Both the position numbers and the translations under genes were made by a program. 64,000 nt of DNA from Coccinella septempunctata (lineage: Eukaryota; Arthropoda; Insecta; Coleoptera; Coccinellidae). Below the pieces are notes generated by a model. It was not told where the DNA came from. It worked only from the letters and a program-made list of their open reading frames with translations, and did no database searches. This document shows, piece after piece, positions 33,270 to 42,724 of the stretch (the stretch's first letter is position 1; each line of letters begins with the position of its first letter). The stretch spans positions 26,742,936 through 26,806,935 of the forward strand of contig NC_058195.1 of NCBI RefSeq assembly GCF_907165205.1. Reading direction: 5' to 3'.

Positions 33270-33574
33270 TAGCTTTCATAGCTCGGACACAAGAAATGAG
33301 GAATTGTTTCATATCCCCAAACATAGAGCACTGCTAAATTAGATTATAAAACTGTTCAACCATCTGCCAAAATGTACGAAATCTCTCGAACTCAGAGAAT
33401 TCGAAAAGGTAATTGATGCTACATTAGTTCTGAATTGTTGAAATACCGCTGATGAGGATTTCCCTTAGAGGATGCTTCATTTTTAATTCTGGTATTATAT
33501 ATTTTTTTTCTTCTTCATTGAACCTGTCCTGAAAGTGTATCTGTATTGATAGATCAATAAATTATTATTATTAT
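33270..33574 (+). repeat. LINE 3'-end fragment with (ATT)n tail
   Basis: A KLFNHLPKCTKSLELREFEK peptide at about 33345-33405 resembles the C-terminus of the other LINEs. It is followed by a 3' UTR and ATTATTATTATTAT at 33560-33574. Confidence 0.6.
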
Positions 33575-33599
33575 ACAGAATGAGTTAAGAGTAAAGCAC

Positions 33600-34636
33600 A
33601 AACAAATTCAAATCTTTTTCATTCACTATTTTGTAAAGAGATGCTCGAAAATTAGGTGGTCCTCATATACAGGGTGTGTACTTGGTTTGCACTTATATTT
33701 CAACAGAGGATTCCTAGAGGCGAAATAAACACTTTTTTACCATTTTTTTCCAATTCGGCTCCGTTGAAAATCCGTAAAAAAATATAATTTCCCCACAAAC
33801 GAATCAACCGGATGAAATTTTGGAGCAAAGTGTTTCATTTATGGGCTAAATCTTGTCCGAACACAAAAGTTCATCCACATCCACCGGTTTCTTCATTATG
33901 ACCATAACATAGTTACCATAATCCCGCAATTTCAAAGAACTCAACTTTTAAGCGTAGGTTGAACGCTCACTTTTTTATATTTTCTCGTATAATGCAGTGA
34001 TTTCTATTAATTTGATGTTCAAAATGGAAGAATGTCAGTGGAATTCGAAAAAATTTGTCTGAATGCTTCCGTGTTTGAGAGATTATTTCATTAGATTTGA
34101 ACTTATTGGGGTATTATATTGTTCCACCTGTGAAAATGATATAATTTAATGAATGGTGCGCAAAAGCATTGCTTGATTTTGACCAACCGAATATATATTC
34201 AGAGATAAAATAAAATATTTTATTTCCGGGAATATTGTCCACAGATCACTACGATATTCGCCTGCAACGTTATAAAAATTACAAGTCTCCAATTCGCAGT
34301 GTGCTTCGTAATGACAGTTGAATGTCATGGTGGTTTCATTGGATCAGTACAGAAAAAGCATTCTCATATTAGATGTTGTGTGGTTGAATGGGTTATATTA
34401 AACCTTCAACTACACCCGCCCAAAACATAACATTGGTAGTCGCGTGGTGTATCTTGAACACAATCAACCAAAATATTCAAAATGCGCACAAAACATACAG
34501 ATATTTTCAAGAACTTTCATTAGATGAAAAGCAAAATTATAAATCTTTTGAGAACAGAAACAAATGGGTAAATGTAAATCTGAAAACCACTAAAATATCA
34601 AACAGAACAAAATCCAACAAAAGTTTATGCAAACTG
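33600..34636. other. old DNA-transposon debris, no gene
   Basis: Contains TACAGGGTGTGTACTTGG near 33671, a sequence like a transposon end. The frame at 34388-34681 is unrecognised. Confidence 0.4.
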
Positions 34637-34931
34637 CTACTCACTGACATTCGCACGATTGCTCATATTATCGCACTCTGAACAAGAACTTATAGTAATT
34701 ACATGTTCCTTGCATATTGGTTTGTTTGACATATACGAGTATGGCACGAAATTCATTTGTCTTCCATAATTAGAACACCTTCCCCGTATTTTTGCTGGAG
34801 GTTCTGCATCATGCTGCACTTGAGATGGCTTGTACCTACTGGAAACACTGGATAGCAAAGGTAACGTTGTCAGGCTTGCTCTTTCCGTAAGGTGCGCCTT
34901 CGTCAAATACATCGCCAATTCTCTCAAAAAA
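34637..34931 (-). pseudogene. piggyBac-like transposase, C-terminal piece
   Basis: MRELAMYLTKAHLTERASL then RGRCSNYGRQMN and NKPICKEHVITI...CSEC form the Cys/His-rich C-terminal domain of piggyBac transposases, which binds the transposon ends. Two of the usual Cys are lost (CSNYGR instead of CxxC). The piece is cut at its 5' side by the gypsy element; the preceding residues resume at 41187. Confidence 0.75.
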
Positions 34932-34935
34932 ACTC

Positions 34936-35288
34936 TGTAATAAACTGTGTTGTTTGATTTCTTTACGAACTTAATTTGCTCTTATTGGGCATAGATGGAG
35001 AACCATCTTAGGAAAATAAAACGAGCAGTGTAACTTGTACTACGTCTATTTCTCGATTCATTGTTCTACAAGTAAAATCATTCACCTATGATTTCGACCT
35101 ACTTATTGACAATTTGTTGTATCATCAGAATGTGGATACACGGAAGACAATGGCTAAATTTATTAACAAACTAGGTGAAATAATTGGTTATCCTATTTCG
35201 AATAATGCTTACTGTGAAAAGGGGATTGGACTCTAAGGAATTTCAATATTTTCGTTTGAACAATAACTATGATTATGAGTCCATTACA
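34936..35288 (-). repeat. gypsy 3' LTR
   Basis: 353 bp, TG...CA, differing from the other LTR only by one extra A in CTCTTATTGGG (34976-34986 region). Confidence 0.95.
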
Positions 35289-35301
35289 CCTCCCCCGGTT
35301 A
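35289..35301 (-). other. polypurine tract
   Basis: On the minus strand AACCGGGGGAGG directly precedes the 3' LTR (TGTAATGG). It primes plus-strand DNA synthesis. Confidence 0.75.
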
Positions 35302-35467
35302 ATAAAAAAAAAAATTTTTTTACCCTAGTACAAGTTTTTTTTTTTTTTGATAGTAATGATCATGAAGATTCAAAAAACAATATTGACACAATTGGTTAAC
35401 CTTAACACACTTAACTCACTAAATAAAACATATAATTATATCAATATTTTTTTTTTCATTACATATT

Positions 35468-38400
35468 TTATTGAATAAACAACTTAACCCTATTTTTATG
35501 AATTTCACTAGTCTTATTACCTATTTTAATAACTACATTAGGGCCCTTATCTTCTAACACAGCGAATGGTCCTTTAAAAAGTTCATCATTCTTGTTGCCC
35601 GCTGCATCATTTCTTATTAATACACTATCGCCTATTTTAAAACTAATTTCCTTTCTAGATGGATCTAGTTTTTCTTTTCTTTTAATTTTTGAGGTTAACA
35701 AATTATTTGACGCATCATTCCATGCTCTTTGCAATCTATATTTCAATTCAAGTGGGTAATTTTCAAATGTATATATTGGATCCACTCTGTTCAAAAGATT
35801 GGAGGGTAGTTTGCAACTTTTTCCAAATACTAGTTCGAAAGGGGTGTATTTTGTATGAGTGTGAACAGTATTATTATAAGCGAAACACCAAAATTGAATC
35901 CAAGAGCTCCAAGAATCTGGATGGTTTTGACAATGCATTCGCAAGTACGCACCTAAGTGTTTATGAGTATTTTCAATAGAGCCTAGTGATTCATGATGAT
36001 ATGCTGTCGAATTGATATGCTTGACTTTGAGTAGTTCACATATGTTTTTGAAAATACCGGAAATGAACTCAGTTCCCTGGTCAGTGGCAATGACCTCTGG
36101 GATACCATACTGTAGTATAAAATTTTCAACAAATGCCTTAGCAACACATTTAGTTTCTTTGCTTGGTAAAGCATAACACCCTACAAATTTTGTTAATTCA
36201 CACTGAGTAGTAAGAATATATTTATTTTCAGATATATCGGTTGTAAGTGGACCCACGAGATCTAGAAATACCTTTTGAAAAGCTGAACTTGCAGTTGTTG
36301 TGATTTGAAGCGGTTGCTTCGTTATAACTGAATGCTTATATTTTTGACAAGAATGACATCGTTTGACATAGTTGACTATGTCTTTTTTTATGCCTGGCCA
36401 AAAATAATATCGTCTGATATTGTTGAACATTCTATTGATCCCAGCATGTCCTCCAGTGGGAAGAATATGAAAGTCATTTAGTATCAATTGTTTACTGTCA
36501 TTATCTTCAATTTTCTGGACGTCCTTAATAATACAAATTTTCAAATTGTTGTCTTCAATTTCCTTCCTTGCGTTAGCTAACTCTTTTATTAAATTTTCGG
36601 TACCTTCGTTTTTCGTAATGAATATCTCTGCTATTCCATATTTATTTAAAATGAATTTCAAGTCTGTCAACGAAGTCCCTAAGGCAATCAGCGTTGATCC
36701 AGAATCTTGTTTCATGAATAATTTTTGTTTCTCAATGTCGTATACAAAGTCATTTAGTTTGAAATATTTATTATTGTCGCGACTTTTATTGTACTTATTG
36801 ATGAAGGATTTGTCTCCAATCGGTATTAATTCTAGGGATTCTAGTGGTTTTTTCAATAACTCCACAATTCCAGGGTGATCAGGCCTGTAATCGTGAGCTA
36901 GTTTACTAGAATTGTCTTCAACGTTATTCTTTGAACTGTCAGTAGCTTTTAATTTTGCTCTCGTCATAACGAGCACTTTGTCATTGTTTGCTAAGTCTTT
37001 TAAATTCTGCGAGTCTAATGTTATTCTTGATAATGAATCTGCCAAAATATTATTTTTCCCTTTGATATATTCGACCGTAAAGTCGTATTCCTCTAATATT
37101 AACCGGAATTTTGTTAATCGACTAGATGGGTTTTTCATACCAAATAAGTAAATGAGAGGGCGGTGATCTGTGAAAATTTTAAATTTTCTGCCGTAAAGGT
37201 AAGGCCTAAATTTTTTGACTGCCCACACAATAGCTAATAACTCTTTTTCTATTGTGCTATAATTTTTCTCAGCTGGATTTAATGATCTGCTTGCATAAGA
37301 AACCGGTCTGTCATTGTCATTACACAAAATTGCCCCCAAAGCCACTCCTGAAGCATCACATTTTAAAATGAATTGTTTGTTTTCTGAAAAATCTGGAAAT
37401 TGTAAAATTGGAGGTGATATAAGGCATTGTTTCAATGTTTCGAATGAATTTTGACATGCGGCTGTCCATTGAAAAACAACCCCTTTTCGCGTTAAGAAAT
37501 TTAATGGCGAAGCAATTGTAGCAAAATTTGGAATGAATTTCCGATAGTAATTCGCAGATGCAACAAACCTTTTAACTTCCTTACCATCTTTCGGGAGTGG
37601 AAAATTTTGCATAGCTCGTATTTTTTCAGGATCTGGAGAAATTCCTTTTGAAGTAATAACGTGGCCTAAATATAAAATTTCTTTTTTCAAAAATTCACAT
37701 TTGATGGGATTTAATTTCAAATTTACTTCTCGAAGTCTTTGGAATACTTTTATCAAATTTTGATTATGATCTTCCAAACTATTGCCAAATACTATCAAAT
37801 CATCTAGGTAAATGAAACAGATATCATAATTAAGTCCTGACATGGCTATAGTCATAGCTCTTGAAAAAGAACTTGGGCTAGTTTTTAGACCCATCGGTGC
37901 TCTGGTCATCTGAAATTGACCCCGATCCGAGGTAAAAGAAGTATAAGGTCTAGAAGTATGATCTAATTCTAGTTGATAATAGCCTTGGTACAGATCCAAA
38001 TGTGTGAAATAAGTCGCTCCTGATAGTGAATCCAAAATTTCTTCTATACATGGCAAGGGGAACTTATCATCTTCGATCCGTTTATTCAATTGTCGGTAGT
38101 CGATAACAATTCTCCATTTTTTATTTCCGTCAGGCCCAGTTTTCTTTGGCACAATTAGTAATGGAGCTGACCATTGCGAATTTGAGGGTTCAATGATATT
38201 GTCTGATAATAATTTTTCTATTTGTTTATTTATTTCCGTTTTCTGAGCGTGCGGTAACCGATACGGTTTAATGTAGGCAGGTGATGCTCCTGGCTGCAAT
38301 TTAATCTTTTGTTTACAAACATTCGTGACCGTCAGACTATCATTTTTGAGGTGAAATATATCTGCGTATTTCGCACAAATTTTATGAATTGATGTTTTCT

Positions 38401-39142
38401 CTTCTTTATTCAGATTAGATACATTTATTGAATGGAGTAATTCCTCAATACGATCTACTGTCATATGTTTTTCATCGAATTCACAAATCGAATAAAAATT
38501 CAGAGGTTCGACGTATGGCTTGAAATTTCTTATTTTTATTTCTTTTTCGTTCGTATTTAAAAACCTGATTGGAATATGATTTTCTACTGGTCTGCTTATG
38601 CAACCGGCTACAAAAACTCCTTCGCAGATTTGGTCTGGTATAACAACACAATCTTCGGCAATATCGCATTTTAAATATTTTATTATTTCACATCTAGCTG
38701 GAATTGTAGTAGTTACATCATAATCGGATTCAAGTTGTAAACAGATTCTTTCACCGCGAATATTTAAACTCATTTTGAAATCTTCATAATCAATTGCAGC
38801 TGAAAATTTTGTGAAAAAATCTGATCCCAACACTCCATCTACATTTTCCATGAAATGCTTCATTACGATAAATTCATGAAATAGATTTATGCCATTTATT
38901 TCAAGATTGACACCAACGTTACCCAAGGAAAATACGTATCCTGCGACACCTTGTACTTTAATTTTCTCTCTTCCATCTACTCTGAAATTACCATCCAAGC
39001 TTGACTCAAAAATCACACTAGCAGTCGCACCTGTGTCTAATAAGAATTTCAAAACATTCGCTCCATTTCTCATACATACGTAATTCAAACCATTCATACT
39101 CAAAATAGTTACATGTTTTTCATTAATTTTGTCTGTATTCAC
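35468..39142 (-). CDS. pol: gypsy Pol polyprotein (PR-RT-RH-IN)
   Basis: 1,224 codons, uninterrupted. Aspartic protease LLDTGATASVI (residues 34-44). RT with THLDLYQGYYQ and CFIYLDDLIVFG (YLDD near residue 446). RNase H KCDASGVALG (about 597), IEKELLAIVWA and FTDHRPLIYL. Integrase zinc motif GGHAGINRMF...RCHSCQ (about 890-930). Integrase core FLDLVGP, TDQGTEF and GSIENTH, where the second Asp and the Glu are 35 residues apart (D,D-35-E). The C-terminal barrel ends at the stop. Its start overlaps gag by 20 bases in another frame, so it is probably made by frameshifting. No env follows. All catalytic residues are present. Confidence 0.95.
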   Translation of the reverse strand: MNTDKINEKHVTILSMNGLNYVCMRNGANVLKFLLDTGATASVIFESSLDGNFRVDGREKIKVQGVAGYVFSLGNVGVNLEINGINLFHEFIVMKHFMENVDGVLGSDFFTKFSAAIDYEDFKMSLNIRGERICLQLESDYDVTTTIPARCEIIKYLKCDIAEDCVVIPDQICEGVFVAGCISRPVENHIPIRFLNTNEKEIKIRNFKPYVEPLNFYSICEFDEKHMTVDRIEELLHSINVSNLNKEEKTSIHKICAKYADIFHLKNDSLTVTNVCKQKIKLQPGASPAYIKPYRLPHAQKTEINKQIEKLLSDNIIEPSNSQWSAPLLIVPKKTGPDGNKKWRIVIDYRQLNKRIEDDKFPLPCIEEILDSLSGATYFTHLDLYQGYYQLELDHTSRPYTSFTSDRGQFQMTRAPMGLKTSPSSFSRAMTIAMSGLNYDICFIYLDDLIVFGNSLEDHNQNLIKVFQRLREVNLKLNPIKCEFLKKEILYLGHVITSKGISPDPEKIRAMQNFPLPKDGKEVKRFVASANYYRKFIPNFATIASPLNFLTRKGVVFQWTAACQNSFETLKQCLISPPILQFPDFSENKQFILKCDASGVALGAILCNDNDRPVSYASRSLNPAEKNYSTIEKELLAIVWAVKKFRPYLYGRKFKIFTDHRPLIYLFGMKNPSSRLTKFRLILEEYDFTVEYIKGKNNILADSLSRITLDSQNLKDLANNDKVLVMTRAKLKATDSSKNNVEDNSSKLAHDYRPDHPGIVELLKKPLESLELIPIGDKSFINKYNKSRDNNKYFKLNDFVYDIEKQKLFMKQDSGSTLIALGTSLTDLKFILNKYGIAEIFITKNEGTENLIKELANARKEIEDNNLKICIIKDVQKIEDNDSKQLILNDFHILPTGGHAGINRMFNNIRRYYFWPGIKKDIVNYVKRCHSCQKYKHSVITKQPLQITTTASSAFQKVFLDLVGPLTTDISENKYILTTQCELTKFVGCYALPSKETKCVAKAFVENFILQYGIPEVIATDQGTEFISGIFKNICELLKVKHINSTAYHHESLGSIENTHKHLGAYLRMHCQNHPDSWSSWIQFWCFAYNNTVHTHTKYTPFELVFGKSCKLPSNLLNRVDPIYTFENYPLELKYRLQRAWNDASNNLLTSKIKRKEKLDPSRKEISFKIGDSVLIRNDAAGNKNDELFKGPFAVLEDKGPNVVIKIGNKTSEIHKNRVKLFIQ

Positions 39143-40370
39143 GAAAAAACAAATCGTTATTTTCTTGGGTTGCGGTTGATGCGTTCGGCGTTTCTGAATG
39201 TCCTTGAGTTTCTAGGAAAAAAGACCTTTGATTATAATTATTTCTGAAGTATCTAGATCCTCTATTAGAACCACGACCCCTATTAAATCTACCGCGAGAG
39301 TTTTGGTGATAAGAATTGGTTGGGTTGTTTCTGTTATTAGATGAATTATTATCAATTGCTCGAGGGGGATAATTTCCACGATGATTGAATTGCCTTGAAC
39401 CGCGAAAGTTTCTAGTACTGCGTTTGTTTCTAGTTGAATATCGAAATATTTGTTCAGAAGCACCGGCTCTATTAGAAATCTCTTCGTCTTTAGCTCCGCT
39501 AATAGCATCTTTTAACGAGGAATAGTTACGTGCTTTAATAATGGTTCTTAGATTTGGATCTCGTAATCCGTTTGCGAAAGCCGTTATTGCTAATTTCTCA
39601 TTAATTTGGGGAAGACATTTCAGAGCATTTTTATCACCGTCAGCTTGTGATATTGTAAGATTCAACATCATTTGTTCAATTTCTTGACCGAATTCATTTA
39701 TGGATTTTTGTTTCTGTCGTGCCGAGTGTAATGATGCAGAAAGTGCTGATGCAGATTTTTTTGATAATAAATGTTTAGAAATATCGTCTAGAAGTTCTTG
39801 AACACTCTGATAATCAGGATTTAATCGAATTTTGGCTGCTTCTGTTAGTTTAGTTTTTAGAACAAACCTTATGAGGAGTTGCTTACCTGTATCGTTTAAT
39901 AGAGATTCGTACAATTCAATTGCGTCTATCAATCGGCGAGTGCCATTTTCCGAACCATCCATGCATGGAATTAAACTAGTTGCAGTTTTCAAATCAAAAG
40001 TCTCACTCATTGTTGATATTTCTGTTGCAATACCTGTAATTTGACTTGAATTATTGCTACTAGAGCCGTTGGAATGATGTACCAAATTAGACAATTTCAA
40101 TCTATTCTCTAAAGTAACAAATATATCAGTTTGAAGTCGTTCTATTTTAACAATCAATCGCTGAAATTTTTCTTTAGCCTCTGGCTCTAAATATTTTTCA
40201 TTGATTTCTTTACGAATTTCCTCAAATCTTGTTTTTAAATCCTCTAACCTACCTAAATATCTCTCAGTTATTCTAGAATCTTCTCTCCTATCTTTATTAT
40301 CTTTTCCTAAATTGGTATGAAATTTGGAAAATTCGTCATATAAAATTTTTAGACTTTCGAATTTGTTCAT
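39123..40370 (-). CDS. gag: gypsy Gag
   Basis: 415 codons. The N-terminal ~150 residues are charged and helical (coiled-coil-like). The middle, with GSENGTRRLIDAIELYESLL and FANGLRDPNLRTIIKARNY, matches the capsid domain of insect gypsy elements. The C-terminal ~100 residues are rich in Arg, Gly and Asn (FRGSRQF, RGRFNRGRGSNRG) in place of CCHC zinc knuckles, and would bind RNA. The intact frame and overlap with pol support activity. Confidence 0.9.
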   Translation of the reverse strand: MNKFESLKILYDEFSKFHTNLGKDNKDRREDSRITERYLGRLEDLKTRFEEIRKEINEKYLEPEAKEKFQRLIVKIERLQTDIFVTLENRLKLSNLVHHSNGSSSNNSSQITGIATEISTMSETFDLKTATSLIPCMDGSENGTRRLIDAIELYESLLNDTGKQLLIRFVLKTKLTEAAKIRLNPDYQSVQELLDDISKHLLSKKSASALSASLHSARQKQKSINEFGQEIEQMMLNLTISQADGDKNALKCLPQINEKLAITAFANGLRDPNLRTIIKARNYSSLKDAISGAKDEEISNRAGASEQIFRYSTRNKRSTRNFRGSRQFNHRGNYPPRAIDNNSSNNRNNPTNSYHQNSRGRFNRGRGSNRGSRYFRNNYNQRSFFLETQGHSETPNASTATQENNDLFFREYRQN

Positions 40371-40547
40371 TTAAGGAACCTTAACTATACGAGTTTAGGA
40401 TGTAGTACATAACTAGATTTAAATTAGAATTAAAATATAGGTAGCTTACATAACACTTGCACACTTTGTACTCACGCACTTTTTTTTTGTTTTTTTTTTT
40501 TTTTTTTTTTACCACACCAGCTATGTCACTTTTTTTTCCAGATTTTG

Positions 40548-40775
40548 TTAGATCAGTTCCTGGCTGCGTCTGATTTCTGTCCTAATCTTCCTCTGAATGC
40601 GCTTCTTTATCCATTGAACCATCAGGTAAATGAATAGACCCAGTGAAAGAACTATTGCGATGATGGAGCAAACTTCACCCATTGACAAATTTCCACTGCC
40701 TACCTTCGTAGATTCTCCTCCAGAGTTACCTGCTTGAGCAATTATCACTTCTTCCTTCGATTGGGATTTTCCCAT
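40548..40775 (-). CDS. small membrane-protein ORF upstream of gag
   Basis: 75 codons between the primer-binding site and gag. It starts MGKSQSK, matching the N-myristoylation pattern MGxxx(S/T). A central hydrophobic helix (IIAIVLSLGLFIYLMV, residues ~37-52) is followed by a basic tail (KKRIQRKIRTEIRR). It therefore looks like a small lipid-anchored, one-pass membrane protein with a cytosolic basic end. I recall similar short MG-starting ORFs ahead of gag in insect 412/mdg1-type elements, but no function is known to me. Its intact frame inside a very young element argues it is real. Confidence 0.65.
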   Translation of the reverse strand: MGKSQSKEEVIIAQAGNSGGESTKVGSGNLSMGEVCSIIAIVLSLGLFIYLMVQWIKKRIQRKIRTEIRRSQELI

Positions 40776-40815
40776 GTTGGATGTTTATTTTTCTTCTTAT
40801 TTCACTTGATTCGAA

Positions 40816-40830
40816 ATGGCAGGATCGCCA
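40816..40830 (-). other. primer-binding site
   Basis: On the minus strand TGGCGATCCTGCC directly follows the 5' LTR end (ATTACA). It is complementary to a tRNA 3' end ...GGATCGCCA. The tRNA identity is uncertain; an Arg-type tRNA is the nearest I can think of. Confidence 0.7.
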
Positions 40831-41182
40831 TGTAATAAACTGTGTTGTTTGATTTCTTTACGAACTTAATTTGCTCTTTTGGGCATAGATGGAGAACCAT
40901 CTTAGGAAAATAAAACGAGCAGTGTAACTTGTACTACGTCTATTTCTCGATTCATTGTTCTACAAGTAAAATCATTCACCTATGATTTCGACCTACTTAT
41001 TGACAATTTGTTGTATCATCAGAATGTGGATACACGGAAGACAATGGCTAAATTTATTAACAAACTAGGTGAAATAATTGGTTATCCTATTTCGAATAAT
41101 GCTTACTGTGAAAAGGGGATTGGACTCTAAGGAATTTCAATATTTTCGTTTGAACAATAACTATGATTATGAGTCCATTACA
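40831..41182 (-). repeat. gypsy 5' LTR
   Basis: 352 bp, TG...CA, a single indel from the other LTR. Starts transcription on the minus strand. Confidence 0.95.
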
Positions 41183-41186
41183 ACTC

Positions 41187-41420
41187 TTCTGTTTCTGACT
41201 TTTATCGATATGTATAGCGTTGTATAAAATTTGACTATTTATATCACTTCTATTGACTACTTGGCAAATAAATACTAAAGGCCATCCCCTTGTGCTTCTG
41301 AGAACTGAATAAAAACCACACAATTTATCAAAAGTTTCGACGCCTTTTTTATAACAATTATAACACGGGTCAACACCAAATTTGACTTTGACTGCAAAGC
41401 AAAAATTTCGATAGTTCAGA
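41187..41420 (-). pseudogene. piggyBac-like transposase, middle piece
   Basis: KKGVETFDKLCGFYSVLRST, RGWPLVFICQVVN and DINSQILYNAIH match the GG(V)DxxDKLxxxYSxxRxTRRWPL motif of piggyBac, which includes the last catalytic Asp (here ETFDK). It ends at the gypsy insertion site ACTC and continues on the other side at 34931. Confidence 0.75.
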
Positions 41421-41479
41421 TCCTACTTAGACGAAAAAAAAATATATGGCATGAAAAAGTTTGCTTCTGTGTTTAGGAG

Positions 41480-41766
41480 ACTGATTCAACAATATCATTT
41501 AAAATACCTAACTACAAGCAACATGTGGAGCCCATGGCTTGTCTTGATTCCAAACAGGAAAGTCAAAATTATGCTTCATAGGCTTCAGAGAGAACGTGAG
41601 ATGTCTTTAATTCGTATTTCACGTCACGAATTATAATAAATTGACCACACATAAAACAAAATGCATCAGCATCGTATTTACACTTTCTTGAAGACATTTG
41701 AAGTTTGTATGGGCTTGTAAACAACACCTGATCTTTGTTTATGACTCGAGTGCCCTCTAGCGGCAC
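41480..41766 (-). pseudogene. fragment of insect CxxCG-type uncharacterised protein
   Basis: KYDADAFCFMCGQFIIIRDV, YELKTSHVLSEAYEA and, in a shifted frame, NQDKPWAPH correspond to a short protein found in great numbers in insect genomes (DPDSFCYVCG...W-A-P-H-x-C). It is probably transposon-derived; function unknown. The second zinc pair is lost to the frameshift. Confidence 0.5.
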
Positions 41767-42114
41767 CTCGTAAACGTGAACACCCCACCCTCATCGCTCG
41801 GTCATTTTGAATTCTGAAAAATTAAGAAAAATTATAAAAAATTGAAGAATAAGTATTAATACTATAAATATCACAAAAGCAAACTTTATACCAAAAAAAG
41901 GTATTTTCTTTTCGCCTGTGGTCCTTGATGAATGTTTGCACATTCGATGACTGCGGGAAGTAGTTGAACTTGGGAGCCATGAACTGTTGTAGGAGTCTGC
42001 AGAGAAAGTGAGGTTTTGGTTCAGCCTTTGCGTGACAGGTGGCGTATCGTGATGAGAATATCTCAAAGCGGCGTCCCAAGATCGCATAAGACTACCATCC
42101 TCCGCTCGGAAGAT

Positions 42115-42175
42115 TCAGTGCTATACTCTACTGACGAGGGAAAATGATCCCGAAACCGGTCTACAGTTGCACTTG
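42115..42175 (+). ncRNA. hammerhead-like ribozyme, ACCGGU type
   Basis: CUGACGA at 42131-42137; stem II GGGA/UCCC (42138-42141 and 42148-42151); GAAA at 42152-42155; then ACCGGU, which is self-complementary, and C42161 as the predicted cut base. Stem I pairs 42125-42130 with 42162-42167 with one mismatch. All core bases agree with the consensus. No Penelope coding sequence lies next to it. Confidence 0.6.
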
Positions 42176-42484
42176 AATTTTTCGACTTCTCTGGGACTTC
42201 CTATGATAGTTCATGACTAACTCACATTATTGGAACACTCACATTATTGGACAATTCCTTCGGAATTTTTGTTTCCATTAATTTTTCATTCTTCCGATGC
42301 GCCTCGTTAGGCGCTTGAACTGGAGTGCTGTACACTGTACAGTACTCCTTCTTTTTGTATTGTATTTTCTTTTCGTTTTTGTGCATAATTAACCGGAAAT
42401 TCCTAGTATAAACGTTAGGACAAGGAACGAAATTTTTTTTGTAGAGTCGTGTAATCCATCATAGTGCCTGGATTAGTATTCACA

Positions 42485-42722
42485 GGGGATGGATTGCAGC
42501 ACCAGTGTACATCGTAGAAAACAAAATTACAGCCTTATTTTTCTTCGGAGTATAGGATACAACGGGCATTTTTCTTTAAATCCAGACATAGAAGAACCAG
42601 GTGCTCTCATTTTATTCGGTAGTAATTCTGACATTGCCTCTTTTTTATTTTTTAGTGTTCCAACAATTGCAAATTCATTATCCAAAAGCTTTTTAGCTGA
42701 AGGATAACTAGTTTACAAATTT
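42485..42722 (-). pseudogene. piggyBac-like transposase, piece upstream of middle
   Basis: SAKKLLDNEFAIVGTLKNKK, SELLPNKMRAPGSS, then after a frameshift PKKNKAVILFSTMYTGAA. This is the piggyBac VGTxRxNKxxxP...PKKxKxVxLLST stretch. It is cut on its right side by the LINE at 42725-43668. Confidence 0.75.
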
Positions 42723-42724
42723 TT

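Larger units (their letters stand above)
34936..41182 (-). mobile_element. young complete Ty3/gypsy LTR retrotransposon
   Basis: 6,247 bp with two 352-353 bp LTRs (TG...CA) that differ by one indel, and a 4 bp duplication ACTC (34932-34935, 41183-41186). It contains a primer-binding site, a small ORF, gag, pol and a polypurine tract, all apparently intact. It inserted into a piggyBac remnant in rdgA intron 2, antisense to rdgA. The gag without zinc knuckles and the presence of the extra small ORF recall the mdg1/412 lineage (inference). Confidence 0.95.

Noticed and set aside
34388..34681. 97-residue + strand frame overlapping the piggyBac C-terminus
   Set aside because: Low-complexity Asn/Thr/Lys composition, and the opposite strand carries a clear piggyBac domain.
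35689..39083. several + strand frames inside the gypsy pol
   Set aside because: Shadows of the intact minus-strand pol frame.
34936..41182. envelope gene, which would make the gypsy an errantivirus-like element
   Set aside because: Only ~180 bp separate the pol stop from the 3' LTR, and no env-like frame is present.
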